A stretch of 59,378 bases of DNA from Verrucomicrobiota bacterium (GTDB taxonomy: Bacteria > Verrucomicrobiota > Verrucomicrobiia > Chthoniobacterales > JACTMZ01): contig JAQBWH010000011.1 in the NCBI GenBank assembly GCA_027624625.1, positions 1-59,378 of the forward strand, given 5' to 3'. Both the position numbers and the translations under genes were made by a program. Numbering within the stretch: the first letter of the stretch is position 1; every line of letters begins with the position of its first letter. Below are positions 34,910 through 44,965 of the stretch, piece after piece. The notes beneath the pieces were generated by a model. The model was not told the origin of the DNA and did not search any database. It worked only from the letters and a program-made list of their open reading frames with translations.

Positions 34910-35565
34910 GTGCTTTGGGGGCCGCCCGCCTCTACGGGATCGTCGACCTTGGCTACCTCTCGGCGGACACCGCGCCGGTTGCCGCCGAAAAACTCCTTGA
35001 GGGCGGCGTCGAGATCCTGCAAATCCGCGCCAAGCAAACGGACAAAGCCATGGTCGCCGCTCTGGCGGAGGAAATCCACGCATTGACCGCTCCGCTCGGC
35101 GTTCCGCTCATCCTCAACGATTACCCCGATCTGCTCCGCGAGGTTCCCGCCGAGGGTGCCCATCTCGGACAGGACGACATGACTGTGGCCGAAGCGCGGG
35201 CCGCCGCGGGGCGTCCGGTCATCATCGGCAAGTCGACCCACAGCATCGTGCAGGCGCGCGCGGCGGCCGAGGAGGGGGCGGATTACCTTGGATTCGGCCC
35301 GCTCTTTGCCACGCCGACCAAGCCGGGACGTGAGGCCATTGGGTTGCAGGATATCGCTGCCGTGCATGAATTGGTTGCGATCCCGATTTTTTGCATCGGG
35401 GGGATCAAGCTGGCGAACCTCGAGCAAGTCCGGGACGCAGGGGCGCGGCGGGTGGTCATTGTTTCCGGTTGGCTCCAAGCGGACGACATCGTGAGTGCGG
35501 TGCGCTCGGCGCGGCAGATTTTGTCCGAAGCGCAGCGGCGGCCTATGACCGCCGCTACAAGATAG
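34906..35565 (+). CDS. thiE: Thiamine-phosphate synthase
   Basis: The protein has 219 residues, slightly longer than usual at the C-terminus. It forms thiamine monophosphate from HMP diphosphate and the thiazole phosphate. Conserved blocks are [30 protein letters not shown] and [13 protein letters not shown], with the late GGIKLANL. The GTG start is inside the accC stop. psuG follows 10 bases later. Coupling of thiE to accC looks like chance operon packing; thiL is at 27645. Confidence 0.93.
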   Translation: MSALGAARLYGIVDLGYLSADTAPVAAEKLLEGGVEILQIRAKQTDKAMVAALAEEIHALTAPLGVPLILNDYPDLLREVPAEGAHLGQDDMTVAEARAAAGRPVIIGKSTHSIVQARAAAEEGADYLGFGPLFATPTKPGREAIGLQDIAAVHELVAIPIFCIGGIKLANLEQVRDAGARRVVIVSGWLQADDIVSAVRSARQILSEAQRRPMTAATR

Positions 35566-35575
35566 CGACGAAAAG

Positions 35576-36484
35576 ATGAAAGTTCTTCTCTCCCCTGAAG
35601 TTGGCCTCGCCTTGTCCGCGGGCCGGCCCGTCGTCGCTCTCGAATCGACGATCATCGCGCACGGGATGGCTTATCCAGCGAATGTGGAGACGGCTTTGGC
35701 CGTCGAGGAAGTGGTCAGGGCGCATGGGGTGGTGCCGGCCACCATCGCGGTGATGGGTGGAAAATTGAAGGCGGGATTGTCGGCGGAGGAGATCGAGCTG
35801 TTCGGCAAGTCGGGGCCGGGGATCATGAAGGTTTCGGTGCGCGATTTGCCCTTCGTGGCGGGACGCGGACTCGACGGTGCGACCACCGTGGCGGCGACGA
35901 TGCGTATTGCCGCCATGGCCGGCATTCCTGTTTTCGCCACCGGCGGAATGGGCGGGGTGCACCGCGGGGCCGGGGAGACCTTCGACGTCTCCGCAGACCT
36001 CACCGAAATGACACGCAGCAATGTGGCGCTGGTCACGGCGGGGGCGAAGGCGATTCTCGATCTGCCACTCACCCTGGAGCGGCTGGAGACGGATGGGGTG
36101 CCGGTGGTTGGCTACCGGACGGGGGAATTCCCCGCCTTTTATTCGCGTTGCAGCGGGTTGAAGGTGCCGATGCGTGCGGATTCGGCCGCGGAGGTGGCGG
36201 GCATCATGCGATCGAAGTGGGAGCTCGGTTTGACCGGGGCGGTTATGGTGGCCAATCCGATTCCCGAGGCAGATGAAATTCCCGCGGCGGAAATCGAGCC
36301 GGTCATCGTGGCGGCGCTGGCGGAGGCGCAACGTTCGGGCATTTTCGGGAAGGATGTCACGCCGTTCCTCCTCGGGGAGATCGTCAAAGCGACAAAGGGA
36401 CGTTCCTTGCGGGCCAATATCGCGCTGGTAAAAAACAATGCCAAGGTGGCCGCAGAGATCGCGGTGGCTTACGCGGCGGGATGA
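35576..36484 (+). CDS. psuG: Pseudouridine-5'-phosphate glycosidase
   Basis: The protein has 302 residues. The family start VVALESTIIAHGMAYPxN is present, and the lysine and aspartate of the active site fall in the MGGKLKAGLS and ATGGMGGVHRGAGETFDVSADL blocks. It splits pseudouridine 5'-phosphate into uracil and ribose 5-phosphate, or runs the reverse. The kinase psuK is not adjacent. Interestingly a cytosine deaminase gene that also makes uracil from its substrate is elsewhere in the window (55329). Confidence 0.93.
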   Translation: MKVLLSPEVGLALSAGRPVVALESTIIAHGMAYPANVETALAVEEVVRAHGVVPATIAVMGGKLKAGLSAEEIELFGKSGPGIMKVSVRDLPFVAGRGLDGATTVAATMRIAAMAGIPVFATGGMGGVHRGAGETFDVSADLTEMTRSNVALVTAGAKAILDLPLTLERLETDGVPVVGYRTGEFPAFYSRCSGLKVPMRADSAAEVAGIMRSKWELGLTGAVMVANPIPEADEIPAAEIEPVIVAALAEAQRSGIFGKDVTPFLLGEIVKATKGRSLRANIALVKNNAKVAAEIAVAYAAG

Positions 36485-36499
36485 AGAGCCTGTTGCCGT

Positions 36500-36520
36500 C
36501 CCCTGAGGCAAGGTCAGGGG
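36500..36520. terminator. Hairpin between convergent psuG and permease genes
   Basis: A perfect 7-bp stem CCCCTGA/TCAGGGG (36500-36506 with 36514-36520) with a 7-base loop sits in the 42-base gap between two convergent stops. There is no T-tract, so it may only be part of a terminator. Confidence 0.35.
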
Positions 36521-36526
36521 CGCCGC

Positions 36527-37417
36527 TTAGCGCCGCGGATCGAGCGTGTCGCGCAGACGGTCGCCGAGGTAATTCAAGGCCAGCAGGGTGGCGGACATGG
36601 TGGCGGCAGGGAAGAAGAGGAGCCACCAGTAGATTTTCAGCGGGTTGATCGATTGCGCCCCCTCGGCAAGGAGAGAGCCCCAACTGGCCTGCGGAGGCTG
36701 AATGCCGAGGCCGAGGAAGCTGAGGAAAGATTCGTCGAGAATCACCGCAGGAACGGTCAGGGTGAGATAAACGATGATGAGGGGCAAGATATTGGGGAGA
36801 AGGTGCCGGGTGATGATTTTGAGGTGGGACTGACCAAGCACTCGTGCGGCATGGATGAAGGAGCGTTCTTTGAGCGCGAGGACCTGGCCGCGCACGATGC
36901 GCGCCATGGTGAGCCATTCGATCAGGCCGAGGGTGATGATGAGAATGACGATACGCGAGTAGCTGACCAGCCATTGCCAGTCCAAGCGGGCGGCGAACTC
37001 CCGCACGTGGCCGTCGAAGGCATTGATGAAAATGAGGATGAAGATGAGCCGCGGGACGGAATACATGATGTCAACCAAGCGCATCATGGCATTGTCGACT
37101 TTGCCGCCGGCATAGCCGGCGACCAGGCCGTAGGTGGTTCCGAGGAAGAGGCTGACCGCGGCGCCGGCGAGTCCGACGACAAGCGAGATACGCGCACCGA
37201 GAAGGACGCGGTAGAGAACGTCACGACCGTTGAGGTCGGTGCCAAAGGGATGCTGCCACGAGGGCGAGGCGTATTGCCGCGGCCCCGGTTCGCGGTAACT
37301 TTCCGGAAAAAGCTCCGGTCCGACGGCCGCGGCGGCCGCGACGGCGATGAGGATGCCGAGACAAACCTTCGCGGCAGGACGGCGGAGGATGCGGGCGGCA
37401 GCCCCGGGTTCAAGCAT
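36527..37417 (-). CDS. ABC oligopeptide-type permease, OppC/DppC family
   Basis: The protein has 296 residues and about six membrane segments. The N-terminal pattern HPFGTDLNGRDVLYRVLLGARISL is the DppC/OppC signature. The ATPase-docking loop is AARVLGQSHLKIITRHLLPN. The start at ATG 37417 overlaps the end of the oppB-type gene by 8 bases. The transporter is incomplete here: binding protein and ATPase genes are not in the window. Confidence 0.87.
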   Translation of the reverse strand: MLEPGAAARILRRPAAKVCLGILIAVAAAAAVGPELFPESYREPGPRQYASPSWQHPFGTDLNGRDVLYRVLLGARISLVVGLAGAAVSLFLGTTYGLVAGYAGGKVDNAMMRLVDIMYSVPRLIFILIFINAFDGHVREFAARLDWQWLVSYSRIVILIITLGLIEWLTMARIVRGQVLALKERSFIHAARVLGQSHLKIITRHLLPNILPLIIVYLTLTVPAVILDESFLSFLGLGIQPPQASWGSLLAEGAQSINPLKIYWWLLFFPAATMSATLLALNYLGDRLRDTLDPRR

Positions 37418-38330
37418 CGACGCGGATGCGCCGGTCGAGCAGCGCGTAGCTGGCATCGACCAGCAGGTTGAAGACGATCAAGAGGGCGCAGTAGACAATG
37501 ACCACGCCGCCAAGAAGGAAGCCGTCACGGTTGAGGATGGAATTGACAAAGAACCCGCCGGCCCCGGGGATGTTGAAGACGGTTTCGACCACGATGGAGC
37601 CGGTGAGGAGATGGGCGGCGAGCGGACCGAGGTAAGTGACAACCGGCAGGATGGCGACGCGAAGGGCGTGCTTGTAGACCACGGTGCGGTCGGCCAGTCC
37701 TTTGGCTTTGGCCGTGCGGACGAAATCCTGGTTGAGGACTTCGAGCAGGCTGGTGCGCATGAGGCGGGCGATGACCGCAGCGAAAGGAATGGCGAGGGTG
37801 ATGGCAGGGAGAATGAGTTGTGCGGGTGACCCCCAGCCGCCGACCGGGAGCCACTTGAGCCAAAGACCGAAAACAAGGACAAGGATCGGACCGACCACGA
37901 ACATGGGGATGGAAAGCCCGAGAAGCGCTCCAGCCATGGCGAGGCGGTCGGACGCCGTGTTGCGGCGCACCGCGGCAAAGGTGCCGAGCCAGACGCCGCT
38001 ACTGGTGGCGAGAAGGAAGGCCAAGCCACCGAGGGCGAAAGTGACGGGCAGGGTTTGGGCAAGGATCTCGTTGACGCTGCGGTTGCGATATTTGGTCGAG
38101 AGGCGGAGGTCGCCGCGGGCGAGGTCAGCAAGGTATCCGGTGAATTGGGACCAGAGCGGTCCGTCGAGCTTGTATTTGGCAAGCAACTGGGCCTCGATCG
38201 CGGGAGGAATCTTACGCTCTCGGTCGAAGGGTCCCCCGGGGGCAAGGCGGACGAGAAAAAAGGTCAGGGTGATGACGCAAAAAAGGACAAAGAAAAGCGC
38301 GGGCAGGCGTCGAAGAATCAGCTTGAGCAC
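37410..38330 (-). CDS. ABC oligopeptide-type permease, OppB/DppB family
   Basis: The protein has 306 residues and a GTG start. It has the DppB N-terminus (LRRLPALFFVLFCVITLTFFLVRLAPG GPF region), the loop RTAKAKGLADRTVVYKHALR that contacts the ATPase, and the late ETVFNIPGAGGFFV block. It pairs with the downstream OppC-type protein to form the pore of a peptide, nickel or similar importer. It lies 112 bases after leuD on the same strand. Confidence 0.87.
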   Translation of the reverse strand: MLKLILRRLPALFFVLFCVITLTFFLVRLAPGGPFDRERKIPPAIEAQLLAKYKLDGPLWSQFTGYLADLARGDLRLSTKYRNRSVNEILAQTLPVTFALGGLAFLLATSSGVWLGTFAAVRRNTASDRLAMAGALLGLSIPMFVVGPILVLVFGLWLKWLPVGGWGSPAQLILPAITLAIPFAAVIARLMRTSLLEVLNQDFVRTAKAKGLADRTVVYKHALRVAILPVVTYLGPLAAHLLTGSIVVETVFNIPGAGGFFVNSILNRDGFLLGGVVIVYCALLIVFNLLVDASYALLDRRIRVDA

Positions 38331-38442
38331 GCCAGGAGGGTAAGAAAGAGCGTGCGAGGGGGGAAGGAGAACTGTGGCCGGAGGACTGCGGCGTTTTCAA
38401 CCGACCAGCAGGATGGGAACAGTGCCCGGACGGAAATCCAAG

Positions 38443-39048
38443 TCAGGCGGCTTGGATGTAAGGAAGTTTGGCCGCGGTGGATTTGACGGCATCGAGCCCT
38501 TCGAGAAGGTCGGCGATGGCGTCCCACTTGCCGTCAATCAGCACCTCTTTGGCATGGTCGGGAAGTTCAGCCGGAAAGGTGACATCGGCGAGGGAGACTC
38601 GGCCGCTAAGGAGATTGATGTTGAGTCCGGTCTGCGGGGCTCCTTCGATCAGGGCGGCGAGCGCACGGATGTCATGACCGTCCATGACGAGGCAGGGCAT
38701 GCCGAGCGTGATGGAGTTGCCGAAGAAAATTTCGGCGAAGCTCTCGGCAAGGATGGCGCGGAAGCCGTGGCGGTAGAGGGCTTGCGGGGCGTGTTCGCGG
38801 GAGCTGCCGCAGCCGAAGTTGCGTCCGGCGAGGAGGATGGTCGCCCCGGCGTATTTGGGGTCGTTGATCGGGTGGGGTTTTGGCCGGCCGCTCGCGTCGA
38901 AGCGCTCGTCGTAGAAGGCATATTCGCCGAGGCCGTCGAATGTGATGCACTTCATGTAACGCGCGGGGATGACGCGGTCCGTGTCGACATCATCACCGGG
39001 GACGTAAACGCCGCGGCCGGCAACCTGGGAAATTTTAGGGAGAGACAT
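38443..39048 (-). CDS. leuD: 3-isopropylmalate dehydratase, small subunit
   Basis: The protein has 201 residues. The start GRGVYVPGDDVDTDRVIPARYM and the block GRNFGCGSSREHAP are characteristic of the aconitase swivel domain. It works with LeuC, encoded 30 bases upstream, in the conversion of 2- to 3-isopropylmalate in leucine synthesis. leuA and leuB are not in the window. Confidence 0.95.
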   Translation of the reverse strand: MSLPKISQVAGRGVYVPGDDVDTDRVIPARYMKCITFDGLGEYAFYDERFDASGRPKPHPINDPKYAGATILLAGRNFGCGSSREHAPQALYRHGFRAILAESFAEIFFGNSITLGMPCLVMDGHDIRALAALIEGAPQTGLNINLLSGRVSLADVTFPAELPDHAKEVLIDGKWDAIADLLEGLDAVKSTAAKLPYIQAA

Positions 39049-39078
39049 AAAAAAGCGGAGTGTGGCGCGGGAAAAGGT

Positions 39079-40488
39079 TCAGCTCAGCCCGAAGACTTCG
39101 CGGGCGTCGCTGATTTGGCCGGTGACGGCGGCGGCGGCGACCATGAGCGGGCTCATCAGGACGGTGCGGCCGGTCGGGCTGCCTTGACGCCCCTTGAAGT
39201 TGCGGTTGCTCGAGCTGGCGCAGAGTTGATCGCCGATGAGTTTATCCGGGTTCATGCCGAGGCACATCGAGCAACCGGCCCCGCGCCACTCGAAGCCGGC
39301 GTTGCGGAAGATGTCGGCCAAGCCCATGGACTCGGCCAGGGCGGCGACGCCTTGCGAACCGGGGACGACAATTCCCTTGACCCCGACCTTGATTTTTTTG
39401 CCCTGCAAATATCTGGCGACTTCCTGCAGATCGCTAATCCGCGCGTTGGTGCAGGAACCAAGGAAAGCAACGTCGATTTTGGTCCCTTTGATCGGCTGGC
39501 CGGGGCGCAGCTTCATGTGCGCGTAAGCCTCCTCGGCGGTGGACCGGTCTTTTTCCGGCAACTCTTCCGGCGAAGGGATTTTCTCGTCGATGAAGATCGC
39601 TTGGCCGGGGTTGATGCCCCAGGTGACGGTCGGACCAATGTCAGCGGCATCGTATTTGACGATGTCGTCGTACTTCGCGTCCGGGTCGCTGGCGAAGGAT
39701 TTCCACCGGGCAACGGCGACGTCGTAGTCGGCCTGAGCCGGCGCGTAGGGCCGTCCTCGCAGGTAGTCGAAGGTGGTTTGATCGGGATTGACGTAGCCGA
39801 CCCGAGCCCCGCCTTCGATCGACATATTGCAGACCGTCATGCGTTCTTCCTGCGTGAAATGGTCAAAGGTCGAACCGGCATACTCGTAAGCGTACCCGAG
39901 GCCTCCATTGACGCCGAGTTTACGGATGATGTGGAGGATGACGTCCTTGGCATAGACGCCGGGAGCCAGTTTGCCGTTGACCTCGATGCGGCGGACTTTC
40001 GGCTTTTGCAGCGCCATGGTTTGGGTGGCGAGCACGTCGCGGACCTGGCTGGTGCCAATGCCGAAGGCAATGGCTCCGAAGGCGCCGTGCGTCGAGGTGT
40101 GCGAGTCGCCGCAAGCGATGGTTGTGCCCGGTTGGGTGATGCCTTGCTCGGGACCGACAATGTGCACGATACCTTGTTTGCCGCTGGCGATATCGAAAAA
40201 CTTGATCCCTGACTCATCGCAGTTTTTGCGCAGTTCTTTGATCATGGCGTCGGCCAAGGAGTCGGAAAAGGGTTCTTCGCGTTCGTCGGTGGGGACGATG
40301 TGGTCGACCGTGGCAAAAGTGCGCTGCGGGTAAAGAACCGGCAGTTTGAGGTCGCGCAGCATGCCGAAGGCCTGCGGGCTGGTCACCTCGTGGATGAGGT
40401 GGGTCCCGATGAGGAGCTGGGTCATGCCATTGGGCAACTGGCGCACGGTGTGCGCTGCCCAGATTTTGTCGAACAAGGTTTTGCCCAT
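39079..40488 (-). CDS. leuC: 3-isopropylmalate dehydratase, large subunit
   Basis: The protein has 469 residues from ATG 40488 ([13 protein letters not shown]); 14 further upstream codons do not fit. The [4Fe-4S] ligands are in FLGSCTNAR and [31 protein letters not shown] is also conserved. It is the first gene of leuC-leuD and lies divergent from the membrane-protein gene at 40581, with 92 bases between. I searched that gap for a leucine attenuator or T-box and saw none. Confidence 0.95.
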   Translation of the reverse strand: MGKTLFDKIWAAHTVRQLPNGMTQLLIGTHLIHEVTSPQAFGMLRDLKLPVLYPQRTFATVDHIVPTDEREEPFSDSLADAMIKELRKNCDESGIKFFDIASGKQGIVHIVGPEQGITQPGTTIACGDSHTSTHGAFGAIAFGIGTSQVRDVLATQTMALQKPKVRRIEVNGKLAPGVYAKDVILHIIRKLGVNGGLGYAYEYAGSTFDHFTQEERMTVCNMSIEGGARVGYVNPDQTTFDYLRGRPYAPAQADYDVAVARWKSFASDPDAKYDDIVKYDAADIGPTVTWGINPGQAIFIDEKIPSPEELPEKDRSTAEEAYAHMKLRPGQPIKGTKIDVAFLGSCTNARISDLQEVARYLQGKKIKVGVKGIVVPGSQGVAALAESMGLADIFRNAGFEWRGAGCSMCLGMNPDKLIGDQLCASSSNRNFKGRQGSPTGRTVLMSPLMVAAAAVTGQISDAREVFGLS

Positions 40489-40580
40489 AAATGAAGCCAC
40501 AATCTTAGCGTACGGGTCTCGGGGCGGCAAGCGCCGGAGGAACTTGAACTCCCGGCCGCGGAAAGTGATGCTTTGCGGCC

Positions 40581-41582
40581 ATGGGATCGGTCGAAGCAGT
40601 GGTCAAGCCGGAGGCGGCCGGGGCAGATTATGCGCAATTCGCCCAGCGGAATCTGGACAAGTTGTCCTTTCTTTACCCGCTGGTGAACAACCAACTCGGC
40701 GCCCTCTTGCACCTGCAACTGCGGCACGATCAGCTTTTTTTCATGAAGTCCGGCGAGGTGGTTGACGAAATCGGGTATGGTGACGACGGCAAACGGTTTC
40801 ATGAGCGCGACATGGGGAAGGTGATGCGCAGGCCGGAGGACATCACGGCACAGGGTTACTGGTTCGTGGAGCCTCGCTACAATGCCAAGGCGGCTTACAA
40901 GGCCCTCGGGGAGGTGGAGGACGGCGCCTATTACTCTCTCTTCAGCAACCAATGCCAGGACTGGGCCAGCCGCGTCCGGACAAAAACCAGACAGATCGAA
41001 AAAGAGCAGCATCTGGCGCCGCCGCCAGGCCGCGAGTCTTGCCCTGCACTTTACCAGAAGGTGGCCCCGACCGTGCCGGCCGCTTGGTATTTCGGGATGA
41101 TCGCGGTAGTCGTCGGTGTGCTCGGCCTGGGGGCGCCTCTCATCACTGGTTTTCACTACGTGAAGCTCGTCGCGCTTTTGCTTTTTGCCATCGGTGCTTC
41201 GGATGTGATCTACGCGTTTTCGTCGAGGGCCTGGGGGACATTTGTTTCCACCGTTTTCTTCGGCTTGCTTTCCATGGCCGGCGGGGTAGCGGTGTGGATC
41301 GGTGACCAATTCTTGCTGTCCAACAGCAATGGTGTGCTGGCCATTGCTCTGGCCGTATTCGGTTTTGCCCGGATTGGCGTCGCGGTGCGGAGTCGTCCGT
41401 TTATCGCCTGGATCGGAACTTTCCTGACCGGCTTCCTGCTGCTCATTACCGCGTGGATCGCGTGGATCCACAAAGACGGTTCCGCCGCAGCATGGTTGCT
41501 CGGCGCGGCGCTTTCGGTTTCCTTCATCTCGGCCGGTGTCTCGACGATTTGGCTCAATTGGAGACTGCGGCGGCCGGGGTGA
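40581..41582 (+). CDS. HdeD-like membrane protein with an unusual N-terminal domain
   Basis: The protein has 333 residues. Residues about 165-330 hold six membrane segments in three pairs, as in the HdeD/DUF308 acid-resistance family (each pair ends in a short Arg-rich turn, e.g. VRSRPF). The first 150 residues are soluble and not typical for HdeD. They include [18 protein letters not shown] and [16 protein letters not shown]. The NxCQxWA block, preceded by an upstream His, recalls the permuted papain-like (LRAT/NlpC-P60) His and N-C motif, but the order and identity are uncertain. No close neighbour hints at function. Confidence 0.6.
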   Translation: MGSVEAVVKPEAAGADYAQFAQRNLDKLSFLYPLVNNQLGALLHLQLRHDQLFFMKSGEVVDEIGYGDDGKRFHERDMGKVMRRPEDITAQGYWFVEPRYNAKAAYKALGEVEDGAYYSLFSNQCQDWASRVRTKTRQIEKEQHLAPPPGRESCPALYQKVAPTVPAAWYFGMIAVVVGVLGLGAPLITGFHYVKLVALLLFAIGASDVIYAFSSRAWGTFVSTVFFGLLSMAGGVAVWIGDQFLLSNSNGVLAIALAVFGFARIGVAVRSRPFIAWIGTFLTGFLLLITAWIAWIHKDGSAAAWLLGAALSVSFISAGVSTIWLNWRLRRPG

Positions 41583-41605
41583 AGAGAGTTTTGCCTTGTT
41601 GAGCT

Positions 41606-42043
41606 TTAAACCGGGGCCCAGTCCTCGAAGGTCGCCGCTTGGCCGACGTAATGCCCGTCAGGATCAAGCAGATTGAAGACCGTGGCGTGGTTGATCCGGA
41701 AGCGGCGGCCGTTTTTGCTGATGCGGATGCCGGAATAATTTTCGATGAAGCCGAACCGGTTGACTTCGTCGAGCAAGCGGCGCCGCTCGTCGCGATGCAC
41801 CGGTTCGGCACTGGTGCTCGAGGGTTGGCCGATCAGTTCAGTCCACTCGTATTCGAAAAGGGCCAAGGCCGTGCGGTTGGCGTAATTGAAAAGATGATCG
41901 GAGCCGGGCGGACCGAGGGCCGAAAGCACAGCGCATGGAGCCTCGAAGAGGCTTTGCACAACGTCCTGCCCATGGACAAGGTCCCGGCCGAAAAGACGAC
42001 GGTAATTGGCGAGGATGAGCCGGGCCGGTTCCGCCGACTTCAT
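41606..42043 (-). CDS. MEKHLA/PAS-domain protein
   Basis: The protein has 145 residues. The region from TSAEPVHRDERRRLLDEVNR through GFIENYSGIRISKNGRRFRI to NLLDPDGHYVGQAATF follows the MEKHLA domain, a PAS-like ligand-binding fold first described in plant HD-ZIP proteins and also free-standing in bacteria. It has no output domain, so it may sense or bind a small molecule by itself. Its ATG overlaps the stop of the BioC-like methyltransferase, which suggests equal expression. Confidence 0.78.
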   Translation of the reverse strand: MKSAEPARLILANYRRLFGRDLVHGQDVVQSLFEAPCAVLSALGPPGSDHLFNYANRTALALFEYEWTELIGQPSSTSAEPVHRDERRRLLDEVNRFGFIENYSGIRISKNGRRFRINHATVFNLLDPDGHYVGQAATFEDWAPV

Positions 42044-42768
42044 GATCGGACGGCCTCCAAGCGAAGAAACTCGAAATGAGCCGTCACGCCGTTTTCCCCG
42101 CGATTTTCCCGGTCGTATTGACGCAGTGCTTGCCGGAGGCGTCCGGTGCCGAGGCGGCGCGGGATGACCGCGCCGGCATTATGGAGGGCGCGGAGCATGG
42201 CGGCGGCCCGTGGATGTTGCCTTGTGTAGGTGCGACACTCGCTGCGTTCTGTGGCCCATCCGGCCTCTTGCAGGATGTCACGCCATTCCGCGGCGCCGCG
42301 CCAGGCAAAGGGTGCGGCTTCCGGGCAGACGTCGAAAAATTCGGCGAGCGTACCGCGGACAAACCAACCGCAAAGGATCCGCGCTCCGGGCGCGGCCGCG
42401 CGATGCCAAGCGCGGAACACGGCGGCGGGATCGGGGAGCCATTGAATGAGGCTGCAGCTGAAGATCCAGCGGTAGGCGTGGCTCGTGGGCGGATGGATCG
42501 CATGGGCGACAGACCACTGGGCGTTCGGCAGCGTGTCATGGCCGGCTCGGACCATGCGCGGGGAAATATCGGTAGCCCAAAGCTGGTCCGTGCGTCCGAC
42601 CAGGTGGCAGGTGAAGAGCCCGGTGCCGGCGCCGACTTCAAGGGCTGGGCCCTCGATTTTTTCCGCCAGCCATTCCGCCAGCCAGGCCGCGGCCTCGCGT
42701 TGCACCGGCGCATGTTCTTCGTAGACCGCTGCGCGGCGGTCGAAGTCGTGCGGAAGAGCGTCGTTCAT
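42040..42768 (-). CDS. SAM methyltransferase, BioC-like (malonyl-ACP methyltransferase candidate)
   Basis: The protein has 242 residues from ATG 42768. A BioC-style N-terminus (DFDRRAAVYEEHAPVQREAA) precedes the SAM motif ALEVGAGTGLFT and ATDISPRMV. The middle keeps BioC features: SLIQWLPDPAAVFRAWHRA and a VRGTLAEF block like the GSLPEL loop of BioC, and a late MLRALHNAGA. BioC methylates malonyl-ACP to start pimelate synthesis for biotin. bioB is 13 kb away in the same window. Without other bio genes nearby this stays a candidate. It lies downstream of a strong terminator of the preceding lipoprotein. Confidence 0.65.
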   Translation of the reverse strand: MNDALPHDFDRRAAVYEEHAPVQREAAAWLAEWLAEKIEGPALEVGAGTGLFTCHLVGRTDQLWATDISPRMVRAGHDTLPNAQWSVAHAIHPPTSHAYRWIFSCSLIQWLPDPAAVFRAWHRAAAPGARILCGWFVRGTLAEFFDVCPEAAPFAWRGAAEWRDILQEAGWATERSECRTYTRQHPRAAAMLRALHNAGAVIPRRLGTGRLRQALRQYDRENRGENGVTAHFEFLRLEAVRS

Positions 42769-42800
42769 CGGATGGCAAGATTTGCGGTGGCGGGAGGCAA

Positions 42801-42832
42801 AAAAGACGGGCCCGCTTGTGGCAAGCGGGCCC
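42801..42832 (-). terminator. Rho-independent terminator behind the lipoprotein gene
   Basis: A perfect 11-bp stem GGGCCCGCTTG/CAAGCGGGCCC (42808-42818 with 42822-42832) with a 3-base loop is followed on the minus strand by GTCTTTTTTG. It ends the transcript of the gene at 42857-43234. Confidence 0.85.
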
Positions 42833-42856
42833 GCAGTAAATGAGGATGGCTCGTTT

Positions 42857-43234
42857 TTAGTAGCCGTAGAAGCCCCAACCGCCCCACATGCCGGGTGTGG
42901 TCTCCATTTGGGCGGCCATGAGGTTTTGGTTGGAAAGTTGCTGTTGGACAACAAGGTTTTGGTATTTCGAATAAGCGGCCTGATCTCCGATGAGAACAAA
43001 ATTGTTCTGATCGTCCGGATAAATGTAATAAACGCTGTCGTCGCGGATCTGGCGCGCGATGGTGTAAGGTTTCAGCTCGGCCAGTTTGGCCTGTTTTTGC
43101 GCGGTGTCAGCGGGCAACACGCGGAAGCCGGCCGCGGTGAGAAGTTGCTCGGTGGCACTGTTTTCAGCCCGCTGAATGGCGGCACAGCCGGTGAGGAGCG
43201 CGGCGGCTAGGACAAGGGAAAAAACAATTTTCAT
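42857..43234 (-). CDS. Small lipoprotein of unknown function
   Basis: The protein has 125 residues. The signal peptide [17 protein letters not shown] ends in a lipobox with the lipidated Cys at 17. The mature part is mixed alpha/beta, with [24 protein letters not shown], then a Gln-rich stretch ([10 protein letters not shown]) and a Gly/aromatic tail, [11 protein letters not shown]. No family recognised. The gene has its own terminator and stands alone, divergent from pgi. Confidence 0.8.
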   Translation of the reverse strand: MKIVFSLVLAAALLTGCAAIQRAENSATEQLLTAAGFRVLPADTAQKQAKLAELKPYTIARQIRDDSVYYIYPDDQNNFVLIGDQAAYSKYQNLVVQQQLSNQNLMAAQMETTPGMWGGWGFYGY

Positions 43235-43333
43235 CTATCTCAATTTGGCTGCTTTGGCCTGAGGAGCAAGCGCAAAACGGCAGAACTTCAGGTTTCACCT
43301 CCGGCGGGATCTCTGTTTCATTTGTCGATACCG

Positions 43334-44965
43334 ATGAGAACCTCTACCTTGACCAATTCTCCCGCTTGGAAAGAACTGCAGGCTCACCATGGCGAGGTGG
43401 CTAGCCTTCATTTGCGCCAACTTTTCGCGGCCGACCCGGAGCGCGGAGACCGCTTCACCGCCGAGGCCTGCGGGCTTTATCTCGACTATTCCAAAAACCG
43501 GTTGACCGACCGCACGCTTGAGTTGCTCGTTGCCCTTGCCGCGGACCGAGGTTTGCGCGGTCGCATCGACGCGATGTTCCGCGGGGAGAAGATCAACACC
43601 ACGGAAGATCGTGCTGTGCTCCACGTTGCGCTGCGCGCGCCGCGCGGGGAGAAAATCGTGGTCGACGGGGAGGATGTGATACCGGGCGTGCACGAGGTAC
43701 TCGGCAAAATGGCGGATTTTGCCGGACGGGTCCGCTCTGGAGCATGGGTCGGACACACCGGCCGGAAAATCCGTAATGTGATCAACATCGGTATCGGCGG
43801 TTCCGATCTCGGCCCGGTCATGGCCTACGAAGCGCTGAAGTTTTACAGCGACCGCGCCTTGCATTGTCAGTTCGTGTCGAACGTGGACAGCGATGACTTT
43901 GCCGAGGCGGTGCGCGGACTCGATCCGGCCGAGACGCTGTTTGTCATTTCCTCGAAAACTTTCACCACGTTGGAAACCATGACCAATGCGCGCACCGCGC
44001 GCGATTGGGTGGTGGCTGGTCTGGGCGGGGATGAGAGTGGCGTGGCCAGCCATTTTGTCGCCGTGTCGACCAATGCGGAAAAAGTCCGCGAGTTCGGCAT
44101 CGACACGGCAAATATGTTCGGCTTCTGGGACTGGGTGGGAGGCCGTTACTCGATGGATTCGGCGATTGGGCTTTCCACCATGGTGGCCATCGGTCCGGAT
44201 AATTTCCGCGCCCTGCTTGCCGGTTTCCACGAGATGGACGAACACTTCCGCACTGCGCCTTTCGGGGAAAACCTCCCGGTTCTGATGGGGCTTCTCGCTG
44301 TTTGGTACGGAGATTTTTTCGACGCACAGACTGCGGCGGTGTTGCCTTACGAGCAGTATTTGAAGCGCTTTCCCGCCTACCTCCAGCAACTGACCATGGA
44401 AAGCAACGGCAAGAGTGTCACGCTCGACGGACGTCACGTCGACTACAACACCGGCGCGATTTACTGGGGTGAGCCGGGAACGAACGGTCAGCATTCTTTT
44501 TACCAGCTCATCCACCAGGGGACGCACTTGATTCCGTGCGACTTCATCGGTTTTGCCAAGACGCTCAACCCGATCGGCCGCCACCATGACATTCTCTTGG
44601 CCAACATGTTCGCCCAAGCGGAGGCCTTGGCCTTCGGGAAGACAGCGGAGGAGGTTCGTACCGAGGGAACGAGCGAAGACCTTGTGCCGCACCGCGTTTT
44701 TGAGGGCAACCGACCCTCCAACACCATCCTGGCAGAGGTGATCGATCCAAACACGCTCGGCAAGCTCATTGCCCTCTACGAGCATAGTGTGTTCACCCAG
44801 GGTGTTATCTGGGGCATCAATTCTTTCGATCAGTGGGGCGTTGAGCTGGGCAAGGTGTTGGCCCAGCGCATCATTCCCGAGTTGGAGAGCGTGGAGGCAC
44901 CGGAGCTAACGCATGACAGCTCGACGAACGCTCTGATCGCGCACTACCGCCGCATGAACTCATGA
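43334..44965 (+). CDS. pgi: Glucose-6-phosphate isomerase
   Basis: The protein has 543 residues from ATG 43334; a TTG four codons upstream is possible. The two PROSITE-type signatures are visible: [17 protein letters not shown] (residues about 200-215) with the sugar-phosphate site, and the late [18 protein letters not shown]. The catalytic Glu/His area [16 protein letters not shown] is intact. It interconverts glucose-6-P and fructose-6-P, near in pathway to ManA and to the glycan enzymes in this window. Its stop overlaps the next ATG. Confidence 0.96.
   Translation: MRTSTLTNSPAWKELQAHHGEVASLHLRQLFAADPERGDRFTAEACGLYLDYSKNRLTDRTLELLVALAADRGLRGRIDAMFRGEKINTTEDRAVLHVALRAPRGEKIVVDGEDVIPGVHEVLGKMADFAGRVRSGAWVGHTGRKIRNVINIGIGGSDLGPVMAYEALKFYSDRALHCQFVSNVDSDDFAEAVRGLDPAETLFVISSKTFTTLETMTNARTARDWVVAGLGGDESGVASHFVAVSTNAEKVREFGIDTANMFGFWDWVGGRYSMDSAIGLSTMVAIGPDNFRALLAGFHEMDEHFRTAPFGENLPVLMGLLAVWYGDFFDAQTAAVLPYEQYLKRFPAYLQQLTMESNGKSVTLDGRHVDYNTGAIYWGEPGTNGQHSFYQLIHQGTHLIPCDFIGFAKTLNPIGRHHDILLANMFAQAEALAFGKTAEEVRTEGTSEDLVPHRVFEGNRPSNTILAEVIDPNTLGKLIALYEHSVFTQGVIWGINSFDQWGVELGKVLAQRIIPELESVEAPELTHDSSTNALIAHYRRMNS

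Noticed and set aside
40489..40580. Leucine attenuator or T-box before leuC
   Set aside because: No leader peptide with Leu codons, no T-box sequence and no terminator-like hairpin in the 92 bases.
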